NCBI GenBank assembly: GCA_900618425.1
Contig: UZAN01039680.1
Location: forward strand, 105,959 to 116,366
DNA from: Echinostoma caproni
Lineage: Eukaryota > Platyhelminthes > Trematoda > Plagiorchiida > Echinostomatidae
Length of the DNA stretch: 10,408 nucleotides
Direction of reading: 5' to 3'
The notes under the pieces were generated by a model, which was not told where the DNA came from, searched no databases, and saw only the letters and a list, made by a program, of their open reading frames with translations. The number at the start of each line of letters is the position of its first letter. Within the stretch, counting starts at the first letter, position 1. The position numbers were made by a program, and so were the translations under genes. Of this stretch, positions 1 through 8,411 are shown piece by piece.

Positions 1-480
1 GTCTTGTTGGCTCAAATGAATCTCAATCGATGAGAGCTTTTTGTTTCGTCACGTGTTATTGTTGTTGAGTTATTGTTTCCCCAATGCGGGGTTGGCACTA
101 GACAACACCGGACAGCTGCTATTTCATACTTGTTCCAATTTGTCACTATTTTGTTCACCAGTTGTTCGCTTTCCGCTCTTCGTATTTGTCACATTTCGGG
201 TTTTATTCGGTTTCAATAGGATAGTTCAGTACGATCACTAGTGCAATGGAGCTTTTAAGCATTAGTTTGTTTGGTGCCTGGATTGTTCTTTGTCAAAATA
301 CAGCATATTGAACAGTTTTTTCTGATGTGCGCAGTTCAACTAATAAAGTATCTTGCAATGTTCTGACCACGAACAAGTTATTCGGGAAACGTAGAACATA
401 CAAAAGAGTCCTTCTTTAAGTCCACTTGTACACACGGTTATTGCCTTTTGGCCCATGCATATACTATGTTTTGATCGCAA
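1..480. other. non-coding stretch, nothing recognised
   Basis: No gene is supported here. The longest plus-strand open frame (66 codons from 41) is hydrophobic, has no recognisable motif and is within chance expectation. It does not have the look of a clear signal peptide followed by a domain. I see no RNA gene, satellite or known repeat. The sequence is probably intergenic or intronic. Confidence 0.5.
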
Positions 481-548
481 CTCTATACAGGTATTGACCA
501 AACTCGTGCAACATCCTGATTTTCATCACATTTGTTCCTCTCAATGCT
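481..548 (+). repeat. dispersed repeat, copy A
   Basis: Bases 483-515 match the reverse complement of 2334-2366 at 31 of 33 positions, with the shared core ACCAAACTCGTGCAACATC. A weaker plus-strand copy begins at 759 and shares the opening TATACAGGTATTG plus a following ATTTG-TCCTCT block. Three related copies within 1.9 kb, one inverted, point to an interspersed repeat family rather than chance. I do not recognise the family. The outer limits are uncertain because the similarity fades gradually after about 515. Confidence 0.6.
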
Positions 549-758
549 TCGTTTTTCCAGCCTCATTTACAGGATNCCCCACATCAGACGCAACATATCT
601 GATATAATATCCACTTTTGTCACTGCTTCTGTTAGCCACATGCCATTAAAATGTACAATTTCGCGATTTCAGCGATTTTTGCTAATGCATCAGTTGCAAG
701 ATAACAAGGTCACAGTAGAAAACGTAACTGTAATTTATTTATTAAAATGACCCATAGA

Positions 759-825
759 CTTTATACAGGTATTGCACTTTCATCTCATCCATATACCATT
801 TGCTCCTCTTCGTTTCTGTGCACTG
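759..825 (+). repeat. dispersed repeat, copy B (diverged)
   Basis: This stretch shares the opening TATACAGGTATTG with copy A at 481 (about 15 of 16 bases from 759 to 774). After a gap it again matches around ATTTGCTCCTCT and CGTTTCTG. The central ACTCGTGCAACATC block is missing or strongly changed. It may be an older or partly deleted copy. Some of the similarity could be chance, so it is held less firmly than copies A and C. Confidence 0.4.
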
Positions 826-1640
826 GAGGCAGTCGCTTTAAAATGGAATCTACCAAGTTGACTGCCAAACATAATTTGCAAGTTTCCTCGAATACACCGC
901 ACAACCTTAACACCGGCGATCTGTGGCAAGGTAGCTGACTTATGCCTGTTTCCGACAGAGGGATAAGTTTCCGAATAAAATAAAATCCCAGCTGCTGCAC
1001 CTTAATAAAACGAATTTTACATTGAACCCGACCCGTCTAGAAACTGCATAAATGTGAAAAAATAATATTTATTTTGGTCTAACCGTTTTCTATCACCAAG
1101 TTCTAGCGAGCTGATATACCAACCTTCATATGTGAAAAATATGACTTCAGCGAATGCATTTTTGGAGTGACAGTTATCAAAAACCTCCCTTATCAGTGCA
1201 GAAAGTTTTGCTATGTCCGAATCAGCGTACGCAGGAGACCAACAACAATGCGCTCAATAATCACATCTCTTCCAACTCGTTAGACGCTGCAGATGTTGAA
1301 TTCTTTTGACAGGTAAAATGAAATTCATTAGAAAACTGGCTCAGTAGATCAGCTTCAACAATATGCTGAATTACTTGTTGGCCACCAGTGAGATAAACCC
1401 ATTGCCAAATGGGCGGGTGACGCGATTTGAATTTGTTGGTCAAATCAATACACGCTATGCTTTGTTCGGCGCTCGATAACAGCTTTATATCACGTGGCCT
1501 CAGCTGCATTTCAAATTCAGCCATCACTTTCCAAACGAAAGCGTGGAGGGAAATGACTAATCAGCCCGGCCTATCCTCCAGATTGGTTCTGTGCAAGTCT
1601 TCTCTGCTGCGATTAAATACAACCATTATCTTACTTTGAT
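826..1640. other. gene-poor stretch with unassigned open frames
   Basis: No gene is supported. A minus-strand frame of 88 codons (1527 to 1261) and a plus-strand frame of 70 codons (1427-1639) overlap each other, so at most one could be real. Neither has a motif I recognise. Several AATAAA-like words lie at 970-1010 without a gene upstream. The cluster of open frames from 1261 to 1960 could be a very old coding relic, but nothing identifies it. Confidence 0.4.
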
Positions 1641-1958
1641 ATGGTTGGTTTTCTCCCTCTCGATTTATGTCTTGATGGAGAAATTTCGTTGAATATACAA
1701 CAAATTGGACATATGTTCATATCGAAGCGCTTCCACAAGATATCAACTGAGCAAACATTTATGCGATTCTCGTTTAAGTTGCCTGTCGGCTTTAATTATT
1801 CGCCAAAACCTTTTGAGCGTTTCATTCGGTTTGGGCATGATGACACTACAGGACGCTTATTCAACCAGCCGCACATCTCAAGGTCAACTTTCGAAGATCA
1901 ACTTGTGTCTTTCTTGGACTATGTTTTCAGTTCTTCCAGTATTGGAGATATTGCGTGA
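1641..1958 (+). CDS. hypothetical ORF or exon of 105 codons, unassigned
   Basis: I do not recognise this protein. The frame opens with ATG at 1641, 27 bases after an in-frame stop (1614), and runs to a stop at 1956. Residues have a mixed composition, without long hydrophobic runs or low complexity, and no cysteine-rich or catalytic motif stands out. The end is notable: the sequence ...GATATTGC is followed by GTGAGTAG at 1955, a good 5' splice donor, so the open part could be an internal or 5' exon ending near 1954. No convincing acceptor was found upstream, although the pyrimidine-rich run at 1651-1665 could serve one near 1680. A second frame (1705-1962) is open over the same bases, which lowers the weight of the open frame. 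A chance ORF remains quite possible. Confidence 0.2.
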   Translation: MVGFLPLDLCLDGEISLNIQQIGHMFISKRFHKISTEQTFMRFSFKLPVGFNYSPKPFERFIRFGHDDTTGRLFNQPHISRSTFEDQLVSFLDYVFSSSSIGDIA

Positions 1959-2318
1959 GTAGTTTGTAGCCCAACAATTTAGCAAATTATTTAGGTAAGA
2001 ATATTTTCAATAATTTGCTTATTTACTATGCACTGAATGAAAAGAGAATAGAAATTTAGAATACGTGTGCTTAACTTAATAAAAGCTCTTATAGAACACG
2101 AATCATCTGTTAAAAAGGATAAGTTCCCATGCTGCTTTACCCAAAATATTTTCTAACTTATGAACAACTGCAAATTTTATAGCGACACTCAAGGTCGCGC
2201 ACTTTCAAATGGTGATAACAATGAACAAAGAACACAGATGTTGTAGATAAAGTCGGGAATAAACAAAGTTTACTCATAGCCATTATATATACATAAGACA
2301 CTGCAAGCTGAAATGGAT

Positions 2319-2366
2319 TTTCAAAATGAGGGTGATGTTGCACGAGTTTGGTTAACACCTGTATAG
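2319..2366 (-). repeat. dispersed repeat, copy C (inverted)
   Basis: Read on the minus strand from 2366, this begins CTATACAGGTGTTAACC and matches copy A (483-515) at 31 of 33 bases. Further on it keeps a looser resemblance (a CATTTTG/GATTTTC block). The copy is inverted relative to A, so A and C could pair in a transcript that spans 0.5-2.4 kb. A minus-strand frame of 70 codons (2370 to 2158) covers it but has no recognisable domain and may simply be a run of repeat-derived sequence. Confidence 0.6.
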
Positions 2367-2421
2367 ACACTTGTCACGTGCTATCTTTTTGCTACGCGTT
2401 CTTATCTGACTTTTTGAACAG

Positions 2422-2437
2422 AACGGTGCTCATGCAG
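2422..2437 (+). other. candidate 16-nt micro-exon (splice sites only)
   Basis: A pyrimidine-rich tract ending TTTTTGAACAG (AG at 2420-2421) is a good 3' splice acceptor. Sixteen bases later CATGCAG is followed by GTGAGTGC (GT at 2438), a near-consensus 5' donor. Trematodes are known for genes built from very short exons, so the pairing is biologically plausible. No flanking exons were identified and 16 is not a multiple of three. The same donor could instead close a longer exon that starts upstream. This is inference from splice motifs alone. Confidence 0.2.
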
Positions 2438-2439
2438 GT

Positions 2440-4360
2440 GAGTGCAACTCTGCAACTCGTAAAAGAACTGGGGTCAACATTCTGACGACTTTAAACAAAT
2501 ACCGCATATTGATGATATAAACTTGCCATTTCCGGAAACGTACCTATATGTGACAAAAAAGTAATGTCAAAGTTTTCCGGTTACAAGCGATTTCGCTCGC
2601 ATCTGTGAGAACTCATAACAGCACGGTGAAAAACGGGGATAGAGCTGGTTTCGTAGAGCAGACTAGCGATGATCAATGATGGGGTCACAGAAGAAAAGAA
2701 AGCAAAAAAGGCAAACGCATCGGATAGTATCACAAATGGCATGCAGATTGTTGCTGTATCTCAATAAATGAAAACATCTGCGTTGCAAACGATGAACTAA
2801 GGACTGGTCGTCAAATAATTAGACCTAAAGATCTAATAATTATGTCTATAGTTATCGTCGATAGCTTGCAATAAACTTACATTCATAGAAAATGATATTG
2901 AAAACGATGAATTTATACTCGGCAGGTACTTTTGCGAAGACATTGACGTTAACACTCAACCTTATCGGATAGCGTCCACGTGTTCAGTCTGATGTTGTAT
3001 TCCTGTGATGTTACCGTTGTGTCCGGATTTACTAACATGGGCGTTCTATAATCCCTATAACCCATTCAAATTCCATGCCCTTTGCAAGCTCGCTTTTGCA
3101 TCGTGACAACGTGTTGCTCTTCAATTCTATTTAATGGTTTTTGAAGACAAAATCAAAAATTTTCATATATTCTTATGTGTGATGTCTAACGCGTATAACT
3201 TGAAGCGACTTCCAACGGATATATGTACGTATAGGTATAAATTCAGAAAAATCGTGTTTAATCAGTGCAAAGCCTGTTTATTAGGCAAAGTGTTTCTTGA
3301 AAGTCAAATAATAGGTAGGTATATGGATAGTTCAACCACCTACAGATTACTTTGTTAATCAGTGATTTATGAATAAAAACTCGTCTGTTGCTGTTTGAAG
3401 CCTTTTTCTAAAATGATGTTACAGGGGAGCCGAATTCTATGGNGTAATCAGAAGCTACTTTCTTGCATTGACAACAGGATTTCTATGGAGCTGAAAGCAC
3501 CATCCTTTAGAGTTTCAACATTCAGTGCTAATTCCTTTTTCAAAATCGCTAATACCTTCATAAGAACGCAGAGAATGAAGTTAATAAGAGCAACAGAAAG
3601 CTCACTACGAATAATTATTGTCCTTTATCTGCACTTTTTCATCGGGCCATCGGATCAATTGTAACTCACCAAAAAACCTAAATTTTGAATATTCTATTGT
3701 CTCAGACAAGTTTCTATCAAACACGTGTTTCCGACGGGGTCACTTTGGTTACACCAAGACAATTAGCACACACACAATCGATTTTGCTTTCTGACATCGA
3801 ACTGGAGGACTTAATCACATGTGGGTTCATACCTGTCTATGTGTGCTACTGCTTGTGTCCCGGTGCTATAGAAACCCGGATGCCATCATGAGCGGTATTA
3901 AGCTATCTTGTGTGGAATTTTGCCATTCGTTGAAGTCGAACAACTTAACACTGATATTTGAGGTCAAATTAAAATTGATCGACGGGGTGTTTCAATCATT
4001 CTTTTGTCTATCTTACTGTCTTTCTTCGCTTCCTTAACCGTTCTTACTGTGTAAACGTTCATAAGAGTAGTCTAAAACTTCTAACGTTCCGATGGCACAA
4101 ACTGTAGATCAAATCAGATTAGCCATCATGGGGCTTTTTGACCTTGGAGTGAAAAATCTGAATTTGCACCGATTCACTTTAAAGATTCATGATTTGTTAT
4201 ATCATTAAATATAACGAATGAGTGATAGAAATTCCCTCACCAATGGTGATCGAATAGTCAGCATTATCAGTGCTTGTCACATGCAAAAACACTACGAGAA
4301 ATTAAGGAGGGTGACAAGTGTCCTGTGAAATTCAAAAAGTGTAAAGTTAAAATGACCAGC
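2440..4360. other. non-coding stretch, nothing recognised
   Basis: About 1.9 kb without a supportable gene. Open frames at 3134-3358, 3395-3664, 3685-3891 and 3819-4037 are all under 90 codons, lack motifs, and look like chance. An imperfect AT-rich inverted repeat occurs at about 2814-2842 (AATAATTAGACC against GATCTAATAATT), too imperfect to name. An isolated ambiguous base sits at 3443. The stretch is most likely intron or intergenic DNA. Confidence 0.45.
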
Positions 4361-4361
4361 T

Positions 4362-4430
4362 GCCCGGTGGTCAAGTGGGTAGTATGCTTGCGTTATACCT
4401 GTGAGGTCCCGGGTTCGATCCCCAGTTGAG
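4362..4430 (+). promoter_or_regulatory. tRNA-like internal Pol III promoter (A and B boxes)
   Basis: The A box TGGTCAAGTGG (4368-4378) fits the consensus TRGYNNARNNG at every position. The B box GGTTCGATCCC (4412-4422) fits GGTTCGANTCC at 10 of 11. The gap of 33 bases between them is normal for tRNA genes and tRNA-derived SINEs. It is not a working tRNA: the 5' end (GCCCGGT) finds no partner after the T-arm region, so no acceptor stem can form, and the T stem has a mismatch. The role is therefore to recruit TFIIIC and Pol III to transcribe the element that carries the ribozyme. Confidence 0.8.
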
Positions 4431-4441
4431 TCGATGGATTT

Positions 4442-4486
4442 GCACTGCTGATGAGACCCAACTAGGTCGAAACAGCTGTCCAGTGC
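4442..4486 (+). ncRNA. type I hammerhead ribozyme
   Basis: The catalytic core is complete. Helix I is GCACTG (4442-4447) with CAGTGC (4481-4486), six perfect pairs. CTGATGA (4448-4454) is the invariant first core strand. Helix II is GACC (4455-4458) with GGTC (4465-4468), closed by the six-base loop CAACTA. GAAA (4469-4472) is the second core strand. The cleavage triplet is GTC (4478-4480), so the cut would fall after C4480, leaving a 2',3'-cyclic phosphate and a 5'-OH on C4481. Helix I opens to the flanks, so it is type I, as in schistosome SM-alpha RNA. Beyond helix I, GGA (4436-4438) may pair with TCC (4488-4490) across a small internal loop, the kind of outer structure that helps natural hammerheads fold. 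Helix III is odd: ACAGCTGT (4472-4479) is a palindrome with no loop, so a dimer is likely to be the active form. Confidence 0.9.
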
Positions 4487-4537
4487 TTCCCAGCTTTCAG
4501 CTCACGTCTCACTTACACGTCGAAGTTATCGCACAAA

Positions 4538-4559
4538 ATGGATGTACTTGCTCTTATTG
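4538..4559 (+). other. candidate short first coding exon
   Basis: An ATG in a good eukaryotic start context (CACAAAATGG) opens eight codons (M-D-V-L-A-L-I-G) and meets a strong 5' splice donor, ATTG followed by GTAAGTTCC (GT at 4560). If real, the exon ends in phase 1. It begins only about 50 bases after the hammerhead, so the SINE-like element would lie in the 5' leader or promoter. I could not find a phase-matched acceptor downstream. The one good acceptor-like site, near 5552, gives an immediate stop in this phase. Low confidence. Confidence 0.15.
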
Positions 4560-6200
4560 GTAAGTTCCGAGTTCCAGTTTTGACTATAAAGCACAAGCTT
4601 TAATTGAACTGCATTTAGACGATGATCATCAATACAAACTGAAGTATAATTATTGCTCTTTGAACGCGTATACTTCATTTCACTGCGTTCCGTTTTCTTA
4701 TGTAACACATTCAGCTACTTCACATTTTTCCCCTCAATATTGTTCGTGTTTACGACTCACATGGAGCTCATGCTTGATTGTTTCTCATCCGTTTTGGTTT
4801 GTTTGTGAACTTCATCCGTAGGAAAATTAATTTATCTGCCGACAGTGTATCGTTTTTTTTGACCTAAAGTTTCCAAACGGCGCTTTTCTCTTCTTGATCC
4901 TTTTTCTTCCCTGAGCGCCCCAGGCAGATCCACATGCGCTGGGAGTGATCTTTATAAATCACGGACAGAAAAACAACTTCACCACACTTGATGTTGCAGG
5001 CAGGCCAATAGGTTTCGGTTAAACCAACCGTTCAAAGTTAAGGACTATCGAGACACATTACTATGGCACGCTAATTAAAGCAAATAAGGTTCCAATACCC
5101 GTTGGAAACTTCACTGTTTGAATACACCTAGTTAGTCCAATTACAAGACAGGGGATATTCTCAACCTTACACAATGAGATACTTTTCCTCCCGATCAATC
5201 AAAATCAAGTGTCCAGTCAAAGTGTGTCACAGTAACAAACGATAACGACAGTGATGTTTTGCGGAATCTGCCTCATAAAGGAAATCAAGCGAACTACTTC
5301 GAAACTTGAATTTTACTTTTACCAAGACCATGCTTCTAATGAGTATAAACCACACGGATACAAGTCTCCATGGTAGGCACTGTATCACACGCCTTCTCTG
5401 CTTTGATCAGAAATACTCAGGTTTCCGGTGCGGTTGCTAAACTACTTGTCCAAGCTAGAGAAAACTCATTTCTAAACGTTTGCATCCATCAGAAAATAAG
5501 CTTTTTTTGTCAAACCAACCTTTGTTTCTTTTTCACATCGAACGGATAGCAGGAGAGAAATTGTGATCTCTCATTAATTGAGGATTTTGGATTACATTCG
5601 CAGACTATTATCCACAAAAAAGGGTTTCATCTCATATTCCTCAACCTCACGTGCCGTTCCGAAAGAAATCTTACTGCACACTTCAAACCAAGAATATCAG
5701 ACTTACGTGATTATACTGATCAGCATGCTTTGTGAGTCGCTGTTCCAAATAGCAAAATTTAATTACATGCCTATGACTTAGTCGTTCCATATTTATATCA
5801 CCCGTTTAACATCACAGATTCCGTGAAAAAATTTAGCCAATACCATATTTTTACTACGTGACACATCCACGGTACGTAAATACAAATTACGTTTTCCATC
5901 CTTTTGTTCACGATACGCACTGACTCCGTCAAGCGTTTCTTTAACAACAGCAGTGACTTCCGCTGATAGCAATGCGGACTAGAAATCGGTCGATTGAGTT
6001 CCATATTGATAAAAACAGTGTGTGAACAAAAATGTTTCATTGGGGATCAATCGGTTCCGAAGCAAACGCATTCTCTTTCGTTTTCCCATCCCTCCCACCC
6101 ATTGTGTTTGACTGGTCTGCAACAGTTGAGGTATTCGTTGGATCTATTTGTACAGTGAATCAATAATGGATTCCGATATCGCATACATACAAGATACTTA
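4560..6200. other. non-coding stretch, possible intron
   Basis: No gene is supported over 1.6 kb. Open frames on either strand (for example 4526-4708 minus, 5578-5781 plus, 5798-6040 minus) are short and have no motif. A pyrimidine-rich tract ending in AACGGATAGCAG near 5552 resembles a splice acceptor and is followed by about 60 open codons without an ATG (5553-5732), again without a recognisable domain. The rest looks like intron or intergenic DNA. Confidence 0.4.
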
Positions 6201-6201
6201 C

Positions 6202-6347
6202 CTTTGGAAAAGTGAAACCCAGTATAAAACATGAGATAATTGATTTGGCTTGGAACTGATTGTGATTCGCTTAAGATGGTGTCACCGTGGCGACCGTTGA
6301 TCAATGTTGATAGGAGAGTGCGCATCGGGCGCAAATGAACGAGTGTC
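6202..6347 (-). other. candidate internal coding exon (minus strand)
   Basis: On the minus strand, TATTCTGGTTTAG (AG at 6349-6348) is a fair acceptor, and the region ends in TCCAAAG followed by GTAAGTATC (GT at 6201-6200), an excellent donor. The 146 bases between are open in one frame, part of a 125-codon frame from 6424 to 6047. The exon starts in phase 2 and ends in phase 1. Upstream, TAGGCG followed by GTGAGTCAG (donor GT at 6447-6446) would close a preceding exon in phase 2, which matches, and gives an intron of about 100 bases. That preceding exon stays open back to about 6499 but has no ATG. The predicted peptide has no motif I recognise, so no function is offered. Confidence 0.25.
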
Positions 6348-6499
6348 CTAAACCAGAATACACAAGAACGCATGCCGCACGCACAGATTGAGTTTTTATA
6401 GTCGTACATTTCATTTACCTTCAATCGGTGGGAAAATATTCTGACTCACCGCCTACTTAACCCCGTTTCAGTCGGCCCATGAACATTGCGACTTGTGGT

Positions 6500-7360
6500 A
6501 GTATAACTTATCGCAGCTCAACAAGCCGTGCAAACCGAAATCACTTAGTCCTCTTGCCTACGTATTTCTTGGAGATATAGGGAACCAATTTTTACAGGTT
6601 GAACTGTCAAATTCGGATTGCGTTTCTGATATACGAAGCAATCATTAGTCTGTGAATAGGAACCACTGACCCAATTGTTAAAGATTTGCAACTTGTCAAA
6701 ACCGCAGTACTTCGAACAAAGGGAATCACATTTGTTGTGAGTAATATAGCTCTCTCACTTCCCCCATGTGATTTGGGAAGTAACCGATGTAAAGACAACT
6801 GCATGATTGCCTTCTCGCTGCGTTGTCAACACGGTATGACAACGGAATTCGGGTTTATCGTAAGAGTCCATTAATACTACAGTTATATATATAACATCGT
6901 CAATTACTCCTTCCGAAACGGAATTGTAAACCATTGTAATAGGCGATCTTTTAAGAAATATCTTGTGACAACATGACCTCTGCTAAACTCCGGATAGACC
7001 AAGTGCGACTTGCTTATTCCCAGATGCTTTTAGCAGGATGCATCCCAGTCAGTTAAATTAGGACTGTCACAAAGGGAGAACTCTTTGTGCAACCAGATAA
7101 CAACGGGAGAAACAGACGAAAGCCAGACAAAAGCCTGATATCGTCATCCAGTGCGCTAGGTTACCCCTAATGGTAGTAAACAAAATAGAGAGTCAGCCGA
7201 ATACAAGCACTACAGTTAAGATCCTCATCCTTAAAGCGTGTCTGAGCAAGTGTCCTCTACTCTCGCGATAGAACATCCGTGGTGGTGGGTTTGACAGAGC
7301 ACAGTCAGCAAAGGAGTCGCCGTTTCATCACCGAGGGACATTTCAATACTTATGAAAGTA
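6500..7360. other. non-coding stretch with small structural repeats
   Basis: No gene is supported. Overlapping frames on opposite strands at 6607-6804 and 6686-6874 are short and motif-free. Two small structures are visible: a 14-base perfect palindrome GTTATATATATAAC at 6882-6895, and a 7-base perfect hairpin at 7068-7089. The part from 7080 to 7330 is more GC-balanced than its surroundings and rich in CAGACAAAAGCC-like words, and might be a piece of an unrecognised repeat. Confidence 0.4.
7068..7089. repeat. small perfect hairpin
   Basis: CACAAAG (7068-7074) pairs exactly with CTTTGTG (7083-7089) around an eight-base loop, GGAGAACT. There is no T-run after it and no gene before it, so it is not a terminator. 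It may be a chance structure or part of a decayed repeat. Confidence 0.35.
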
Positions 7361-7818
7361 AAATACAAAATGAGTGCAAATGAATAACAAACATTCTTTT
7401 TAGCCTAATTACGCTTAAAAAACAATGTGAGACGTAACCACTCGTCCGTCGTAAATCAACATTTTTGTAACTAAAAGTTCTGCAAATTTAATGTTATATA
7501 TATCGAAAGACAATTCAATCTGTCTTACAGAAATGCATTCAATCTTTAAATGGTATTACTTATATTTTTACAATAGCCTTTTACTGCCGTAAAAAGTGCT
7601 TTCTTATGATTTATTTTTGAGTGGGTTTAAATAAACAGACTATCATTTAACCATTTGCCACATTGATTTGTTGTTCGAGAAACATCCAGTGTGTCTGTTT
7701 TTCGATTTTTCATGGTGTATGCATTTCATAATACAGTGTTTGTTGTCTGATATAGGTAGAAATGTAATTATTATTGCCTTTTTTCATTATCATTGTCAAA
7801 TGTAATTCATATTTAAAA
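7361..7818. other. AT-rich spacer
   Basis: This stretch is strongly AT-rich with runs of T and A, many stops in all frames and no open frame worth listing. TTATATATATCG near 7495 is a simple alternating run. It lies upstream of the transposon relic and may be part of that element's non-coding 5' region, but no terminal inverted repeat was found to prove it. Confidence 0.45.
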
Positions 7819-7968
7819 GGTGAAGAGACCATCGGGTAAATTAACAGGTTCAACTAGTACGGCTAAGTGATGTATGAAGAAAAAGGTTGAACGAATAGTA
7901 CATTCATTGTCGGAGGCACGTAAATCAATTTTGCTGTTGCAAGAAGAAATCGGCAGTTTGGGATTTTA
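7819..7968 (+). pseudogene. possible N-terminal piece of the CACTA-type transposase
   Basis: One frame here is open for about 50 codons except for a single TGA, is rich in Lys, Arg and Ser, and ends in a stop at 7966. It lies 0.5 kb upstream of the recognisable transposase blocks on the same strand. A basic, serine-rich opening (K-R-P-S-G-K-L-T then K-K-K-V-E-R) is compatible with the N-terminus of such transposases, but this end is poorly conserved in the family and the link is inference. There is no ATG at the front. It could be unrelated. Confidence 0.2.
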
Positions 7969-8411
7969 ATGTATTATTAATTTATACTAAGTTGATAAAA
8001 ACATCATTGGGTGCATCTTTCGACGATACTTGTAGCCCTCCAGTATTACCATGCCAGTTGTCAACCGGTGAATCTGATGTTAGTGTTACAAATGAGCTGT
8101 TGGTGGAAACATAAGATTGTTAGTGCCAAGTAGTTGCATCAGAAAATAACGAAGAGTGGCTTTGGTTTCGTTTATGGATGATGTAATCGATTGTTACAAA
8201 GCGCAGCAGTTGCGGGGTGCTAATAGTAATTATATTACCATTTCCTGACTTTGTTAAATGAAAAGCTTATCAGTCGTGAAGTTTTACAATCAACGTCTAA
8301 GCGATCGCCAGTGAAGGAAGAGTCCGATAAGTCACATTAGTTACCATGCTCTTATTACCACGTGTACTTCAGATTAACCTAGTTCCTTTGTGACGGTTAG
8401 AATATTTTCTC

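Larger units (their letters stand above)
4361..4510 (+). mobile_element. SINE-like retroelement with tRNA-like head and hammerhead ribozyme
   Basis: This is a short non-autonomous element with a Pol III-type promoter at its 5' end (A box 4368-4378, B box 4412-4422) followed 20 bases later by a complete hammerhead motif (4442-4486). The same order is known from the SM-alpha family of schistosomes, whose transcripts self-cleave. It encodes no protein and would need Pol III for transcription and a reverse transcriptase supplied in trans. The 5' edge is set by the tRNA-like start at about 4361. The 3' edge is uncertain: there is no poly(A) or clear simple tail, and 4510 is a nominal limit. AAAATG occurs at both 4349-4354 and 4535-4540 and might be a short target duplication, which would put the end near 4534, but six bases is weak. 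The promoter and ribozyme are both well preserved, so the copy is fairly young or under constraint. Confidence 0.8.

Noticed and set aside
1261..1527. An 88-codon minus-strand gene
   Set aside because: It overlaps a plus-strand frame of similar length, has no motif, no splice sites at its ends and no neighbouring coding evidence.
4361..4430. A genuine tRNA gene
   Set aside because: The A and B boxes are present, but no acceptor stem can form between the 5' end and the bases after the T arm, the T stem has a mismatch, and a hammerhead follows directly. It is a tRNA-derived promoter.
6047..6424. A 125-codon intact minus-strand gene
   Set aside because: No motif is recognised, and strong splice signals inside the frame suggest that only 6202-6347 might be coding. 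The tail of the frame would lie in an intron.
6882..6895. Palindrome GTTATATATATAAC as a regulatory site
   Set aside because: A perfect 14-base palindrome, but it is a simple alternating AT run of the kind common in AT-rich DNA, with no gene near it.
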